64,000 bases of DNA. It comes from Rutidosis leptorrhynchoides. Lineage: Eukaryota > Streptophyta > Magnoliopsida > Asterales > Asteraceae. The notes under the pieces are model-generated. The model ran no database searches. It worked only from the letters and a program-made list of their open reading frames with translations, and had not been told where the DNA came from. Within the stretch, counting starts at the first letter, position 1, and each line of letters opens with the position of its first letter. The DNA lies in assembly GCF_046630445.1 (NCBI RefSeq), contig NC_092336.1, positions 294,925,501 to 294,989,500 of the forward strand, written 5' to 3'. Positions 1-12,363 of the stretch are shown here, piece by piece. Position numbers and translations under genes: made by a program.

Positions 1-1317
1 TTTCTGATTTTGCCCACGTTTCGAATAGCCAAAAGATGCAGCAGAGGGGCAGGATTCGTTTGGTCTCAATATAATTGAGGACTGTTTGACTCCAATAACC
101 CGGTCCACGTACAAATCCAACTATTACTACGAACCAGAAAATTTTAATGTCTATTAATTTAACCACTTAAAATAAATTTTCGTAATTTTAAGAAATTTAG
201 ATAAGAAGTAGAAAAAATTCTAAGTCCTAAAAACTAGAATAGCGAGAAATAAGAGAGAAAAAGAGTTCGTCGCAAAAGGTCGAAAAAGAAAAAAAAATGG
301 TTGAAAAATAAAAGGTGACGGAAAAATAAAAGAAACTTATAAAAACTTAAAAATACTTAACTAACCTAACCTTATTACTACAACTAACTTAAAATTATAA
401 TCGCAAATTGAAATTACTAATTGGAATGATAATTGGTACATAGTAAAAGGTCTAAAAATATTAAAGCTTACAGGAAAAACTAAATCCCAAATGGAAATAA
501 CTTAAAAAGAAATTAAAACTTAAAAAGGCGTCGCAAAATTCTAAAGCACCTAAATCTTAGTCTAAAGAAAAAGCACTTAAGGAATTCTACGGCAAAGCCT
601 AAAAATCTAGGAGTAAAAATAAATATAGCAAAAACTAAGTTTAAAATTAAATATGAGCTAAAAAATACAAATTTTACGCTACAACGATTAAAAAGGTACA
701 AAATATAAAAATATACAAAAAGTTGTAAAAAGTACAATTTTTATAAAAATATTATTTTTATATTATTTATTTAATAAAACTACAAATTTTACAATTTAAT
801 AAAACTAATTAATACTAAATACATAAATAAATAAAAAGTAAAAATAAAACTAAAACTAATAATAATAATAATAATAATTAGGTTAAATAATAATTATAAT
901 TAATAATATCCCGTAATTAATGCAGTTTTAGGGCTTCCTGTCGCGTGTCAGATGGCCTCCGCGAGTTGCGGTGATTAATGAGGAAAACCCCGCGAGTAGC
1001 AGGGTTCAGAAATTCTGTTGACAGCTTTCAATTTTTACGCGTTTTTCTTTATTATATTTTTTTTTTATATTTTCTGTTTTTTAAATAAATAAAAGATTTT
1101 AAAATAAAACTTATATTTTTATAAACTAAAATAGAAATAAAGAAACTTATAAAACTTAAATATTTAACAAAATCTTAAAAATACTTATATTTTTTTGTTT
1201 TTCTTTTTATATTTTCGAATTTTTAAAACGTATTTTTACAAAAACGACTTTTAATAAAAGTAAACTAAAAAAATCTTTTTTTTTATATTAGCGTTGCGCT
1301 TCCGGCTTTTAAGATGT
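1..1317 (-). mobile_element. Athila-like Ty3/gypsy element, 5' internal (leader) region, partial
   Basis: This AT-rich stretch lies just beyond a tRNA-Asp-type primer-binding site on the minus strand, so it is the untranslated leader of an Athila-like retrotransposon that continues out of the window to the left. No gag reading frame is visible in it. It holds two GC-rich imperfect palindromes at 959-971 and 987-1003, similar in wording to the palindromes in the adjoining LTR. Assignment rests on the PBS and LTR structure, not on coding domains. Confidence 0.6.
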
Positions 1318-1335
1318 TCCCCGGCAGCGGCGCCA
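1318..1335 (-). other. Primer-binding site, tRNA-Asp type
   Basis: Read on the minus strand this is TGGCGCCGCTGCCGGGGA, complementary to the 3' end of plant tRNA-Asp and typical of Athila-group Ty3/gypsy elements. It sits 8 bases from the end of the adjoining LTR, which fixes the element's direction as minus. Confidence 0.8.
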
Positions 1336-1343
1336 AAAATACT

Positions 1344-3332
1344 TGATGTCAAAGCAGAGGGGTATAAAATACTATTAAATTTTAGCAGGAAATACTATTA
1401 AATACGATACAATTTTACACAAGATATTTATTTATTTATAGAATGGATATACTTAAACCTTGCTACAACACTTATAGGCAGTGTACCTAATCGTACAGTA
1501 GTGTAGTTTTTAGTAAGTCCGGTTCGTTCCACAGGGAAATCTTTAAACAAAGCTCAACGCTATATTAGTTTACTTTTATAAAAATACAAATATATATATA
1601 AGTAATATTATTATTATAAAGGGGGGTTTTTACCGTTTAATGACCGGTTTGTCGATTTTAAAACTTTAGTCGCAGTTAAAACCTAATGTAAAATATAAAA
1701 TAAATACAAGACTTTAAATTAAAGCGTAAAGTAAATAACGATAATGAAATTGCGAATAAAAATGCGATAAAATAAAATTGCGATAATTAAAAAGTACGAT
1801 AATTAAAAGTGCGATAAAATAAAATAAATAAAAGTGCGATAATTAGAAGTGCAATTAAATATAAAATAAAGGAAATTAAATATGAAATAAAAGAATTATG
1901 CTTATTTAAACTTCCGTAATCATGATGTTTGACGTGTTGATTTTAGTTTTATGCCCATGGGTTAATTGTCCTTTGTCCTGGATTATTTAATATGTCCGTC
2001 TGGTTTTTGTCCATAACAGTCCATCAGTCATAAATATAAATTGCAAGTGTCCTCTTCAAATTATTATTATACCCGAAGTTAAATATTCCAACTAATTGGG
2101 GATTCGAATTATAACAAGGTTTTAATACTTTGTTTAATGAATACACCAGGTTATCGACTGCGTGTAAACCAAGGTTTTACTACTTTGTTAACAATTACAC
2201 CAATTACCCTTGAATGTAATTTCACCCCTGTTTTAATTATTCTAGTGGCTATTAATCCATTCCCGTGTCCGGTTAAATGAACGATTATTCGTACATATAA
2301 ATACCCCGCCCATCGTGTCCGATCGAGTGTATATGGTAATTTATAGGGACGCCCAATTGTAAATCTTTATATTAACATTAACAAACTTTCATTTAGTTAA
2401 ACAAATATAAAGCCCATTAATAGCCCATAGTCTAATTTCCACAAGTGTCGTTCTTTTGTCCAAACCCCAATTATGGTACAAAGCCCAATTACCCAATTTT
2501 AGTAATTAGCCCAACATCATGATTACTTCGTTTTAAATAAGCATAATAATAACTTAGCTACGAGACATTAATGTAAAAAGGTTGAACATAACTTACAATG
2601 ATTAAAAATAGCGTAGCGTTACACGGACAGAAGTTCGACTTACACCCTTACAACATTCGCTAACATACCCTTATTATTAGGATTTAAAATTAAAATTAAA
2701 ATTAAAATATAAATTATATATATATATATCGTATATATTGAGAGAGATAGAGAAATTAAGATATGAAATTTGATCAGAATTCGGTTTGCTTTATAGCCAG
2801 AGTTGAAAATTGGGGCTCCGCGACTCGCGGCAAAATGCTCCTCAAACTCCGCGAGTCGCGAAGATAGTATTTACAGCTCAGCCCTTGGAGTTTTCTCTGC
2901 CGACGGTTTTTTATATATATATATATAATATATATATAATTAATATAATTAATTATATATTATATTATATTTATATACATAGTTAACTTGTAATTTTTAG
3001 TCCGTTGCGTCGAGCGTTAAGAGTTGACTCTGGTCCCGGTTCCGGATTTTCGAACGTCCTCGCGTACAATTTAATATCTTGTACTTTGCGTTTTGAATCT
3101 TGTACTCTTGTGATTTCGAGACGTTTCTTATCAATAATTGGAACCTTTTTGATTTTCTTTTGTACTTTTGAGCTTTTTGGTCGTTTGCGTCTTCAATTCG
3201 TCGAATCTGTCTTTTGTCTTCACCTTTTATTATTTAAACGAATATCTCTTGTAAATAGAACAATTGCAACTAAAAGCTTGTCTTTCTTGAGGAATAATGC
3301 TATGAAATATATGTTCGTTTTTAGCATTATCA
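1344..3332 (-). mobile_element. Athila-like 5' LTR (about 2.0 kb)
   Basis: The LTR starts TGATGTC and ends in ATTATCA on the plus strand, next to the tRNA-Asp PBS. It is the same family as the LTR at 57014-58878: both share the stretch around 1455-1545 that includes GGCAGTGTACCTA and AGTAAGTCCGGTTCGTTC. It contains a pair of GC-rich palindromes at 2818-2830 and 2850-2860. Short ORFs inside it (for example 3005-3379) cross the LTR end and are not genes. The partner LTR is outside the window, so age cannot be judged. Confidence 0.75.
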
Positions 3333-3734
3333 GCTCATCCAACCAGATCAACATCAATCCAAGCATAGTCTTAACATAAGCATAATTACCTTTCCCTAAC
3401 CCAATACTGATATCTTGGTCAACATTTCCTTGATCTGCATACTCCGGATATCCTCCCACTTTATTTACTTTTTCTGCATTTAGGACCTTTAGCTAAAATC
3501 AACTACTATCTTTTATCCAGGTAATTTAAGTAAAAGACAATTATCCACTTGATCTTCAATTCGTTAATCAGCATAAAATTCGACACTAGGTTAACTTACA
3601 CCTTCTACACCTTAGAAAGTAAAGTAAATTTAGGCCCCGCAAAATATAAATAAACGAAGACGCTGTGTGCTACCGAATCGGACACCGTGCGACCTAACGA
3701 CACCGCACAAAATAAAAACCGTCCGTTAGTGGCA
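3333..3734. other. Unassigned sequence between two LTRs
   Basis: This flanks the Athila-like LTR. A minus-strand reading frame runs through about 3333-3459, but I cannot match it to a family. I see no clear gene, RNA or terminal repeat. Confidence 0.4.
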
Positions 3735-3885
3735 TATCAGTAACAATATCATAATATATCTGATAATTCAATCATTTGATATTATCTTTTAATTCCGTCG
3801 CTAAATATATTAAACATATATTGAAACAAATACGTTCATGTAAAGTATTATACATCTAATATTTTGTTAACGTTTTCAAGTTATA

Positions 3886-3928
<43 letters not shown>

Positions 3929-4098
3929 CATATCCATTTATATAATGGTTCGTGAATCATCAGAATTTGGTCGAGGTTAAATTAATGTATGAAAACAGTT
4001 TAAAATTTTTGAGATTTAACTTAACAAACTTTGCTTATCGTGTCGGAATAATATAAAAATAATGTTTAAATTTGGCCAAAAATTTTCGGGTTGTCACA
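3735..4098 (-). mobile_element. Truncated giant-LTR fragment
   Basis: It ends in CGGGTTGTCACA and matches the last 330 bases or so of the LTRs ending at 46234 and 53021, including the GTTCGTGAATC word (3948-3958) and a (TA)n tract near 3900-3925. Only the end with the canonical LTR start (minus strand) remains. The rest of the LTR was lost before or during insertion of neighbouring elements. Confidence 0.65.
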
Positions 4099-4101
4099 CA
4101 T

Positions 4102-4260
4102 GGTCAACGAAGAGTGAAACCTTACAGATATCCCTCACCACCTTGCATCAAGTGGCCAACGAAGAGCGAACCCATATGCCCGGATGTCACTCGCCACATA
4201 TCATGTGGCCAACGAAGAGCGAATCCTTGCGCCCGGATGTCACTCGCCAATTCACCTACA
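4102..4260. repeat. Tandem repeat, about 52-bp unit, three copies
   Basis: The phrase GGCCAACGAAGAGCGAA (first copy slightly changed) recurs at 4102, 4153 and 4207, followed in two copies by CCCGGATGTCACTCGCCA. Overlapping ORFs in several frames here are by-products of the repeat. The repeat probably belongs to a retroelement LTR or leader. Confidence 0.7.
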
Positions 4261-5544
4261 AGAAGGAAACTTATATACATACACATATAAATACTCCACT
4301 CACCTTGGAGCACATGTACAAGCCATGTATGTTATATCATCGTCTCCGCATCCAAGCAAGTAGTCACCTATATAAATATTGGCACACAAACACATAAACA
4401 TACATTCTCTATAATAAAATCCGACACCAACACCCTTAGCCTAGAGTTTCCAACTTGCTCACCAAGACCCGTCCATTCAGTCACCTAAACGGACATAACT
4501 AGATCACCACTGGTGGTAATTTCGACCCATTCCAAGTAGTACAATTCTAACCTTATATTGTACTTAACCATCCAAAACAAGAAACTTGACCCATAATCAC
4601 TATTACTAGTGATTATGTTCCCAAACACCAATTGGCCACTTACATCAAGTACTCAAGTACTTATTCCACTAATTTAAGTGTTAAACACTAATTTGACCCA
4701 AAATCACTTCTCACATGTGATTAACTTCAAAAGACACCCATCAACACTAAACACATGTGCTTAAACACTAATTTAACCAAAACTAGTGACCACACCACAT
4801 TTGACCCAAAAGCTACTTGACCCAATTTGACACGAGTCAAAAACACCCATAATCACCAATGGCTAGTGATTTTGGTCCTAATACACCATTCTAACCCAAT
4901 TACACAACACCAAGTACCTATGTACTTGCCTTTCCCAAAACTAAGTTATGAACCCTAATTTTGACCCATTTCAAATCATCATCTAAATTGACCCAAAACA
5001 TGTTCTTATGAACATCTTACACAACAACAACCAAGTTACTAGTGATTAACACCCAAATCCAAGACTAAACTTCTCAAATTCATCACCAAACCCTAAACCC
5101 AAAACATTAGGGTTTATACACCAAAACTTACACCAAAACCCCCCAAATTTACAAGGAAATGGGGTTTATACAACACCACCAACTCAGACCCTAACTCTAA
5201 CTCAAGATTAAAAACTTGAAATTCCAAATAGGGTTTTACCTAAGCATCAAAGTGATGCTAGATAGCAGCAACATCATGAATGAGCTCTAATTTGGGCAGG
5301 CATCACCATGTTCTTCCCCAATTTGAGCTTCCTCTCTCTAGGTTAAGCTTTCTCTCACTAATTGGGGATTTTTCTTAAGGTGAAATAAGGAAATGAAGTC
5401 CCCATGTCTGCTCTTTGGTCCCCAAAGTTGTCCATGAAAAATTACATACAAGTCCTTAACTTATTTTTAAAATTGTAAAACAGTCTATTGTGCCCGCTCG
5501 TCAACGCAGCGAGCCATTACGCTGTTGCAGAAATCATTTTATTA
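4261..5544. other. G-poor repetitive region with telobox-like motif
   Basis: From about 4430 to 5330 the plus strand is strikingly poor in G and rich in A and C, with repeated short phrases such as ACCCAA and TAGTGATT. A telobox-like AAACCCTAAACCC lies at 5088-5100 with an inverted TTAGGGTTT at 5108-5116. This looks like part of an old LTR or its leader. No coding domain is visible. Confidence 0.45.
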
Positions 5545-6103
5545 CAGCATAGCAAAACAAATGAACGTGAAATGCTTCACTGCCTATGTTGATTCCCAGC
5601 TAGTTGTAAACAAAGTGAACGGACTAATTGACGCACATGATGCCTCCATGCAATGTTACTTATCGCTAGTACAAGAACTTGTAGATGAATTGGATGTATT
5701 GTAGTTAACACAGGTACCACGGACTCAAAACAAGAAGACTGACGCGCTAAGAAAGTTGGATGCTTTAGCATTTGATAGCTTGCACAAAAATGTGTGGGTT
5801 GAGGAGCTGAAAGAAAAGTCGATAGACGCAAAGCATGTGGCTGTCCCAATTGAGAAAGCAACTCCTAATGGGATGACTCTTATCGTAAGGTTCTTAACAG
5901 AAGGAGTGCTCCTCGAAGACGAGAAAGAGGCGCGCAATATACGCATGAAAGTGTCGATGCACGTGTTTGTAGAAGGGTCGTTATACATGAAATCCTTTTT
6001 GGGACCCAACTTATTGTGTATCGGGCCCATGAAAGCTAAAGAAGTACTGAAAGAAGTTCACGGAGGAACCTGCAAAATTCTTGATTTTAATATAATAGAT
6101 TGA
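5545..6103 (+). mobile_element. Ty3/gypsy pol fragment (RNase H end and integrase start), fossil
   Basis: The translated stretch resembles the plant Tat-lineage RNase H tail, with the words DSQLVVN and VNG (5590-5621) and then QNKKTDALRK (5728-5757). The integrase N-terminal region follows, with KEARNIRMK and SFLGPNLLCIGP (to about 6030). The fragment is partial at both ends and broken. Its direction is opposite to the gag-like ORFs to its right, so it is a separate insertion. Confidence 0.7.
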
Positions 6104-6274
6104 GAATGAAATTCTCAAGATATAAGAATTTTAAACATGATTTTGGCATAGCCTTCTCAAGAAATTCTAAAAAAATTAAAAGCGGAAAGATAATCATTTC
6201 ATTCGATGAACATAGAACTAGTTGGGACCGAGAGGTGGTCTGTTTGATTCCTTGGCAAAGTTGTGGATATATTG
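6104..6274 (-). mobile_element. Left flank of solo LTR, part of the interrupted gag-like element
   Basis: This short piece lies between the pol fragment and the solo LTR. It belongs to the same minus-strand element as 9718-10677, as shown by the shared 5-bp duplication TATTG at the insertion point (6270-6274 and 9713-9717). Confidence 0.5.
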
Positions 6275-9200
6275 TGTAGTGATCCGAACTTTTCCATGTT
6301 TATATATATTTAATGAATTTGATATTTACATGATTAAGTGTTTTCAACATGTTAAGCAATCAAACTTGTTAAGACTTGATTAATTTAAATAGGTTTTATA
6401 TAGACAATTGACCACCCAAGTTGACCGGTGATTCACGAACGTTAAAACTTGTAAAAACTATATTATGACATATATATGGTTATATATATAGTTAACATGA
6501 TATTATAATAAGTAAATATCTCATTATGTATTTTAACAATGAGTTATATATATAAAAATGAGACTATTGAATTAAGAAACTCGAAAACGATATATATAAC
6601 GATTATCGTTATAACAACTTCTTACTAAATACATATGAATCATATTAAGATATTGATACACTATGTTTAAACACGATAAATGATAAGTAAACATGTCATT
6701 AAGTGTATTAACAATGAACTACATATGTAAAAACAAGACTACTAACTTAATGATTTCGAAACGAGACATATATGTAACGATTATCGTTGTAACAATATTT
6801 AACTGTATATATATATCATATTAAGATATATTAATACATCATATTATCATGATAATATAATAATTTAACATCTTTTTTTATATAATAAAAAATGGGTTAA
6901 CAACATTTAAGAAGATCGTTAACATAAAGGTTTCAAAATAACACTTACATGTAACGACTAACGATGACTTAACGACTCAGTTAAAATGTATATACATATA
7001 GTGTTTTAATATGTATTCATACACTTTTGAAAGACTTCAAGACACTTATCAAAGTACTTCTATTTAACAAAAATGCTTACAATTACATCCTCATTCATTT
7101 TCATCAACAATTCTACTCGTATGCCCCCGTATTCGTACTCGTACAATACCTAGCTTCTAAATGTATTTACTATTGGTATATACACTCCAATGATCAACTC
7201 TTAGCAGCTCATGTGAGTCACCTAACCATGTAGGAACCATCATCTAACATCTAGCATGAAATATCTCACAAAATTACAAACTAATGGAGCTTATATGGAG
7301 AGGCTAAGTTCACGTGAATGAGAGAGCTCACAAACACTTTCACTTTGCAATTTTCTTGAATCAAATTACTCTCTCTCAAGTGTTCTTCCTTTGTTCTAAG
7401 TGTTCTTCATCATCTTCAACAAAATTTAGTTCAATATAGTTCATAAATCCATACATAAATCAAGTTATAAAACAACTACTCAAGAACATACAAATAACAC
7501 TTCCAAGTTTGCTAGCTAACTTCCAATCTTGCAAATCCACTTTGAGTGATCATCTAACCTCAAGAAATCTTTCTTATTTATAGTAAGATATCTTTCTAAT
7601 ATAAGGTAATACTCATATTCAAACTTTGATTCAATTTTTATAACTTTAACAACCTTATTTCGAGTAAAAATATTACTTGAACTTGTTTTCGTGTCATGAT
7701 TTTGCTTCAAGAACTTTCAAGCCATCCAAGGATCCTTTGAAGTTAGATCTATTTTTCTCATTTCCAGTAGGTTTATCCACAAAACCTGAGGTAGTAATGA
7801 TGTTCATAACATCTTTCGATTCATATATATAAAACTACCTTATTCGAAGGTTTAAACTTGTAATCACTAGAACATAGTTTAGTTAATTCTAAACTTGTTC
7901 GCAAACAAAAGTTAATCCTTCTAACTTGACTTTTAAAATCAACTAAACACATGTTCTATATCTATATGATATGCTAACTTAATGATTTAAAACCTGAAAA
8001 CACGAAAAACACCGTAAAACTGGATATACGTCGTCGTAGTAACACCGCGGGCTGTTTTGGGTTAATTAATTATGATAAACTTTGATTTAAAAGTTGTTCT
8101 TATTTGAAAATGATTTTTCTTATGAGCATGAAACTATATCCAAAAATCATGGTTAAACTCAAAGTGGAAGTATGTTTTCCAAAATGGTCATCTAGACGTC
8201 GTTCTTTCGACTGAAATGACTACCTTTACAAAAATGACTTGTAATCTGTATTTTAGACTATAAACTTATACTTTTTATGCTTAGATTCATAAACTTAAGT
8301 TCAATTTGAAACCATAGCAACTTGAATCACTCAAAACGGATTTAAAACGAAGAAGTTATGGGTAAAACAAGATTGGATAATTTTTCTTGTTGTAGCTACG
8401 TGAAAATTGGTAACAAATCTATATTAATCATATCCTAGTTAACTCATATTATATTATACATGTATTCTAATATATTATGTAATCTTGGGATACCATAGAC
8501 ACGAATACAATGTTTTGACATATCATATCGACCCATCTATATATATATTTCGGAACAACCATAGACACTCTATATGCAGTAATGTTGGAGTTAGCTATAC
8601 AGGGTTGAGGTTGATTCCAAAATATTATATATACTTTGAGTTGTGATCTAGCCTGAGGCTTGTATACACGAGGTCATAGATTGATTCGAGATAATATATA
8701 TTGCTTTATTTTCTGTACATCTAACTGTGGACAACTAGTTGTAGGTTACTAACGAGGATAGCTGACTTAATAAACTTAAATCAAGCAAAATGTATTAAAA
8801 ATGTTGTAAATATATTTTGAACATACTTTGATATATTTGTACATATTTGTTATAGGTTCGTGAATCGACTAGTGGCCAAGTCTTACTTCCCGACGAAGTA
8901 AAAATCTGTGAAAGTGAGTTATAGTCCCACTTTTAAAAATCTAATATTTTGGGATGAGAATACATGCAGTTTTGAAAATGATTTACAAAATAGACACAAG
9001 TATTGAAACTACATTCTATGTTGAATCGTTATACCGGATATCGCCCTTGTTGAACTTGGTAACCTAAGAATTAGTCTTTATTATAATTGTCACCAATTGA
9101 CGCGAATCCTAAAGATAGATCTATGGGCCATTGACAAGCCCCAGTCAGAGAATTTGAACTACTTTAGTACTTCGATATTTATATATGGGGATATTCTAGA

Positions 9201-9712
9201 TGCATTTGTTAATGTCGGTTACCAGGTGTTCAACCATACGAATGATTTTTATGCAGATTGCATGTTATTGAAAGATGAAATCTTGTGGTCTATTATTACA
9301 ATTTGATATATAGGTTAAATCTATAACTCACCAACATTTTTGTTGACGTTTAAAGCATGTTTATTCTCAGGTAATTATTAAGAGCTTCCGCTGTTGCATG
9401 CTAATATATGGACAAGATTTGATGTCAGCATGCTTGTATAATATTGTTTAAAACTGCATTCGAGATTTACTTTGTTGTAACATATTAATATTGTAAACCA
9501 ATATGTATTGGTAGTGTGTAAGTGTGATATTTTTAGATTATCATTTCTGATAATCTAGGTGGTGTCCTTTTAACCTTGTCGATAAAATAAAGGTTATGGT
9601 TTGTTTTAAAAACGAATGCAGTCTTTGAAAAACGTCTCATATAGAGGTCAAAACCTCGCAACGAAATCAATTAATATGGAACGTTTATAATCAATATGAA
9701 CGGGACATTTCA
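6275..9712 (+). mobile_element. Solo giant LTR (3,438 bp), TSD TATTG
   Basis: It starts TGTAGTGATCCG and ends CGGGACATTTCA, with exact target duplications TATTG at 6270-6274 and 9713-9717. No PBS or polypurine tract adjoins it, so this is a solo LTR left by recombination between the two LTRs. It is the inverted relative of the LTR at 60080-63618. The inverted word pair GATTCACGAAC (6430-6440) and GTTCGTGAATC (8856-8866) encloses its variable core. Small ORFs inside are not genes. Confidence 0.85.
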
Positions 9713-9963
9713 TATTGCTTCATTATATCCATGTCGTGTTCCAAGAGGTCTTGACCGTTTTCAATTTCATCTAGACGATTAATGTTGATTCCAACCACTT
9801 GCTTCAACCTCGAGACATCCTCCTTAAGGTTATAAAGGCCGACCCTAATCTTCACATGCTCAAGTGCACTCACACAAAAGATAAGTACAGATGTGGTTGG
9901 TAAATTTGTTTTCTTAGCAGAAGTTCCAGGAATATTGTTCATGAGTGGTTCTTCAGGTTGTTT

Positions 9964-10209
9964 TCACTTAAGTGAGCAAACTTCAGATGCAGGAGGTGGT
10001 TCAAGTGACTCAACCTTAGATGACTCTTCCTCAGGTTCTCCTTCGGAAGACTCATACTCGTCCACATGGTATTCTTCCTTATACGAGTCGCTTTCATACT
10101 CAGGATGATTTCTCCATTCAGAGAGACCCATGGGACTGTACTCAGGTGAGTGAACAGGAGTTTCATTCTCGATGTCCGATACGATGATATGGTCTAGGTT
10201 CAACATCAT
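9964..10209 (-). CDS. Gag-like acidic ORF of a retroelement (81 aa), fossil
   Basis: This is a short acidic protein beginning MMLNLDHII, with a Ser/Glu-rich centre (EGEPEEESS) and a Pro-containing tail. It sits about 450 bases inside the PBS, where gag is expected. I recognise no named domain. Its place and composition match the acidic head of the gag-like ORF in the two LARD-like elements further right. It is part of a dead element, and protein production is doubtful. Confidence 0.4.
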   Translation of the reverse strand: MMLNLDHIIVSDIENETPVHSPEYSPMGLSEWRNHPEYESDSYKEEYHVDEYESSEGEPEEESSKVESLEPPPASEVCSLK

Positions 10210-10662
10210 AATCTAGGAAGAATATAAATGTTCAATTATAAGTGAGGGGTTTCAAGGTATACATACACGTAAAAGCCTAACTATAATAAAGTACAAGTAA
10301 GCACATAAACATGGCAAGAAATTAAATAATTCATGTTCATAAGTTTAAGGTGACCATAAATACGCCTAGGTTTGCTCATTTTAACCATTTTGGATTTGGA
10401 ACAATTCTTTTAACATACGTCATGGCTATTAAATAAATGAAGATAAATAACTGACTAGGGGCCAGGATCGCTCTGGTCAAGACTTAGTCTATGAATGTTC
10501 AGAAAATCCAACAAACCTTATCCCATAATAGTCATATTATTCACTTGATTGTAAGTAGCGATGATATCTATTGAATAAATTACAAACAATGGCACATATA
10601 AAAAAGATAGTCCTATGTTATAGTCTAGGTATGCAACCTGGTTCTCTATAAAAAAAACTTCG

Positions 10663-10674
10663 GCTCTGATACCA
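10663..10674 (-). other. Primer-binding site, initiator tRNA-Met type
   Basis: The minus strand reads TGGTATCAGAGC, the standard tRNA-iMet PBS, three bases from the LTR that begins at 10678. It sets the element's direction as minus. Confidence 0.85.
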
Positions 10675-10677
10675 ATA

Positions 10678-12330
10678 TGTCACGCCCCCAAAAGTGGTCA
10701 TGAAGTTTGTGACAGTTCGTAACCAAAACATTGCATCTAACGAGAACGACCTTTAAATGAGACCTTTTATAAAAAACATTTATTTATTGCAGTAGAAAAA
10801 TAATAAATAAATTTTTATTACAAACCATATTAAAATAAACGAATATGAAAAGTTTTGAAATAAATGAAATAAGATGCAGAATAATGCGGACTCCACAGAG
10901 CCAAGCAACATAACATCTTGTTCTAACAACATCTAGTTACCTGAGATAAAACATGCTTAAAAGTGTCAACACAATGGTTGCATGAGTTCATAGGTTTATC
11001 ATAACAACAAAGTTTGTGGACCACAAAATTTCAGTTACAAAAGTGATATAACAATATCAAAAAGTACGCCATGAGCGCATAATATCGAAGTTAAACAATT
11101 GTACCCTTGATACTTAATTTTCACGTCGGTAATCATTATTATGTAACCACTTGACCAGCGATCAAGTGATAGAGATGTTAAACCTAATAGATCCATTTAT
11201 AATAACTAGGCTCACCTAAATCAGTGATTGACGATATTAAAGTACGAATTTGCATGCAAAAACATGTATAGACAGTAAACTCGTGTTATAGCATATAATT
11301 CAAGTACTTGTGTCCAACACGTAAAACAATTTAAAACAAGCATGGTTCTCACTCCAAATATAAAATATTGAAAAGAGTAAAGAAGCGGGACTATGAAGAC
11401 TCACCTTAAATAGCACATCAAAATTTATCACACAAATGCAATAAAAGTATAGCAGACCGTAGCACTCAACCAAGAGATACAAGTTGATCATTAATCATAT
11501 CATTATTATTATTGTTTATGTTATATGTATAGTTACATATATAATTCTTATGTTATTTTATTTGTTCATCAATAGTTGTTATAATTATATTATATGATTA
11601 ATAGATATAAATGTTTCAATATTCGAGTTTAGAAAACAACGTCTAAATATGTTTCAAAAGAACAAAGGCAATTGTGTCACACCATAACATAGGTGCGCCA
11701 CACTTTTTTGCGTTCCGATGCGCCACACTGTCTGACCAGTATGCCTCATTGGTTGACGAGGCAGTGGGCCGCACCAAAGGAGTGGTGCGCCGCAACATTC
11801 GAGCAAAATCTGAAAACCGGTTCTATTTCCTTATTATCGATTCGGTTTTAGGGTTAGAAAAATGAAATATTTTAATAATTTTAACCCAAATCAATATATT
11901 AAACAAGTTTTCATCATAATAATAGTATACGATTAAAGTAAAAAGATTAGGTTTAATTTATACATTTGAACGAAAAGATAAATGAGCTCGATCGAATGGT
12001 GACGATCCACAAAAATTGATGGTGATGGTGGTGTTGGTCTCGTCGACCAAGAGAGAGGAGAGGGAAATAATGAATGAATTGAATGAGAGGTGAGGGAGTC
12101 TAATAATTTATAGGGTAAAAATCAGGGTTAGGGTTAAGAGTTAGAGTAAGACTCAAGTTAGCTTTTCTCAGAGAATAAGTCAAAAGATTATTCTAGAATG
12201 TTTAAAAGGATAAGCTTTTTTAAAGATTTGATAATATATATTTTTTTAAATTATCTACTTAACCCTTTTAAATACTTTATTTAATTATTTAATTACTAAT
12301 TATTTTTTTATTTCTTTTTTACCGATAATT

Positions 12331-12363
<33 letters not shown>

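Larger units (their letters stand above)
9718..10677 (-). mobile_element. Gag-like 5' internal region of a non-autonomous LTR element
   Basis: The region lies between a solo LTR insertion and a tRNA-Met-type PBS on the minus strand. It has two gag-like reading stretches. The first (9964-10209) is acidic with many Ser and Glu residues. The second, reading on below 9942, looks like a coiled coil with heptad-like Leu and Val spacing. The arrangement of an acidic head followed by a coiled coil mirrors the ORFs of the LARD-like elements at 42335-42769 and 49123-49557, though the sequences differ. It is broken by the solo LTR. Confidence 0.6.

Noticed and set aside
3005-3379. 124-aa plus-strand ORF
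   Set aside because: It lies within the Athila-like LTR and runs across its edge, and the related LTR keeps no equivalent protein.
4102-4260. CRISPR-like spaced repeat
   Set aside because: Only three diverged units in plant retroelement DNA, with no spacer pattern and no reason to expect CRISPR.
5577-5861. Minus-strand ORFs at 5577-6030
   Set aside because: They are shadows of the plus-strand Ty3/gypsy pol fragment.
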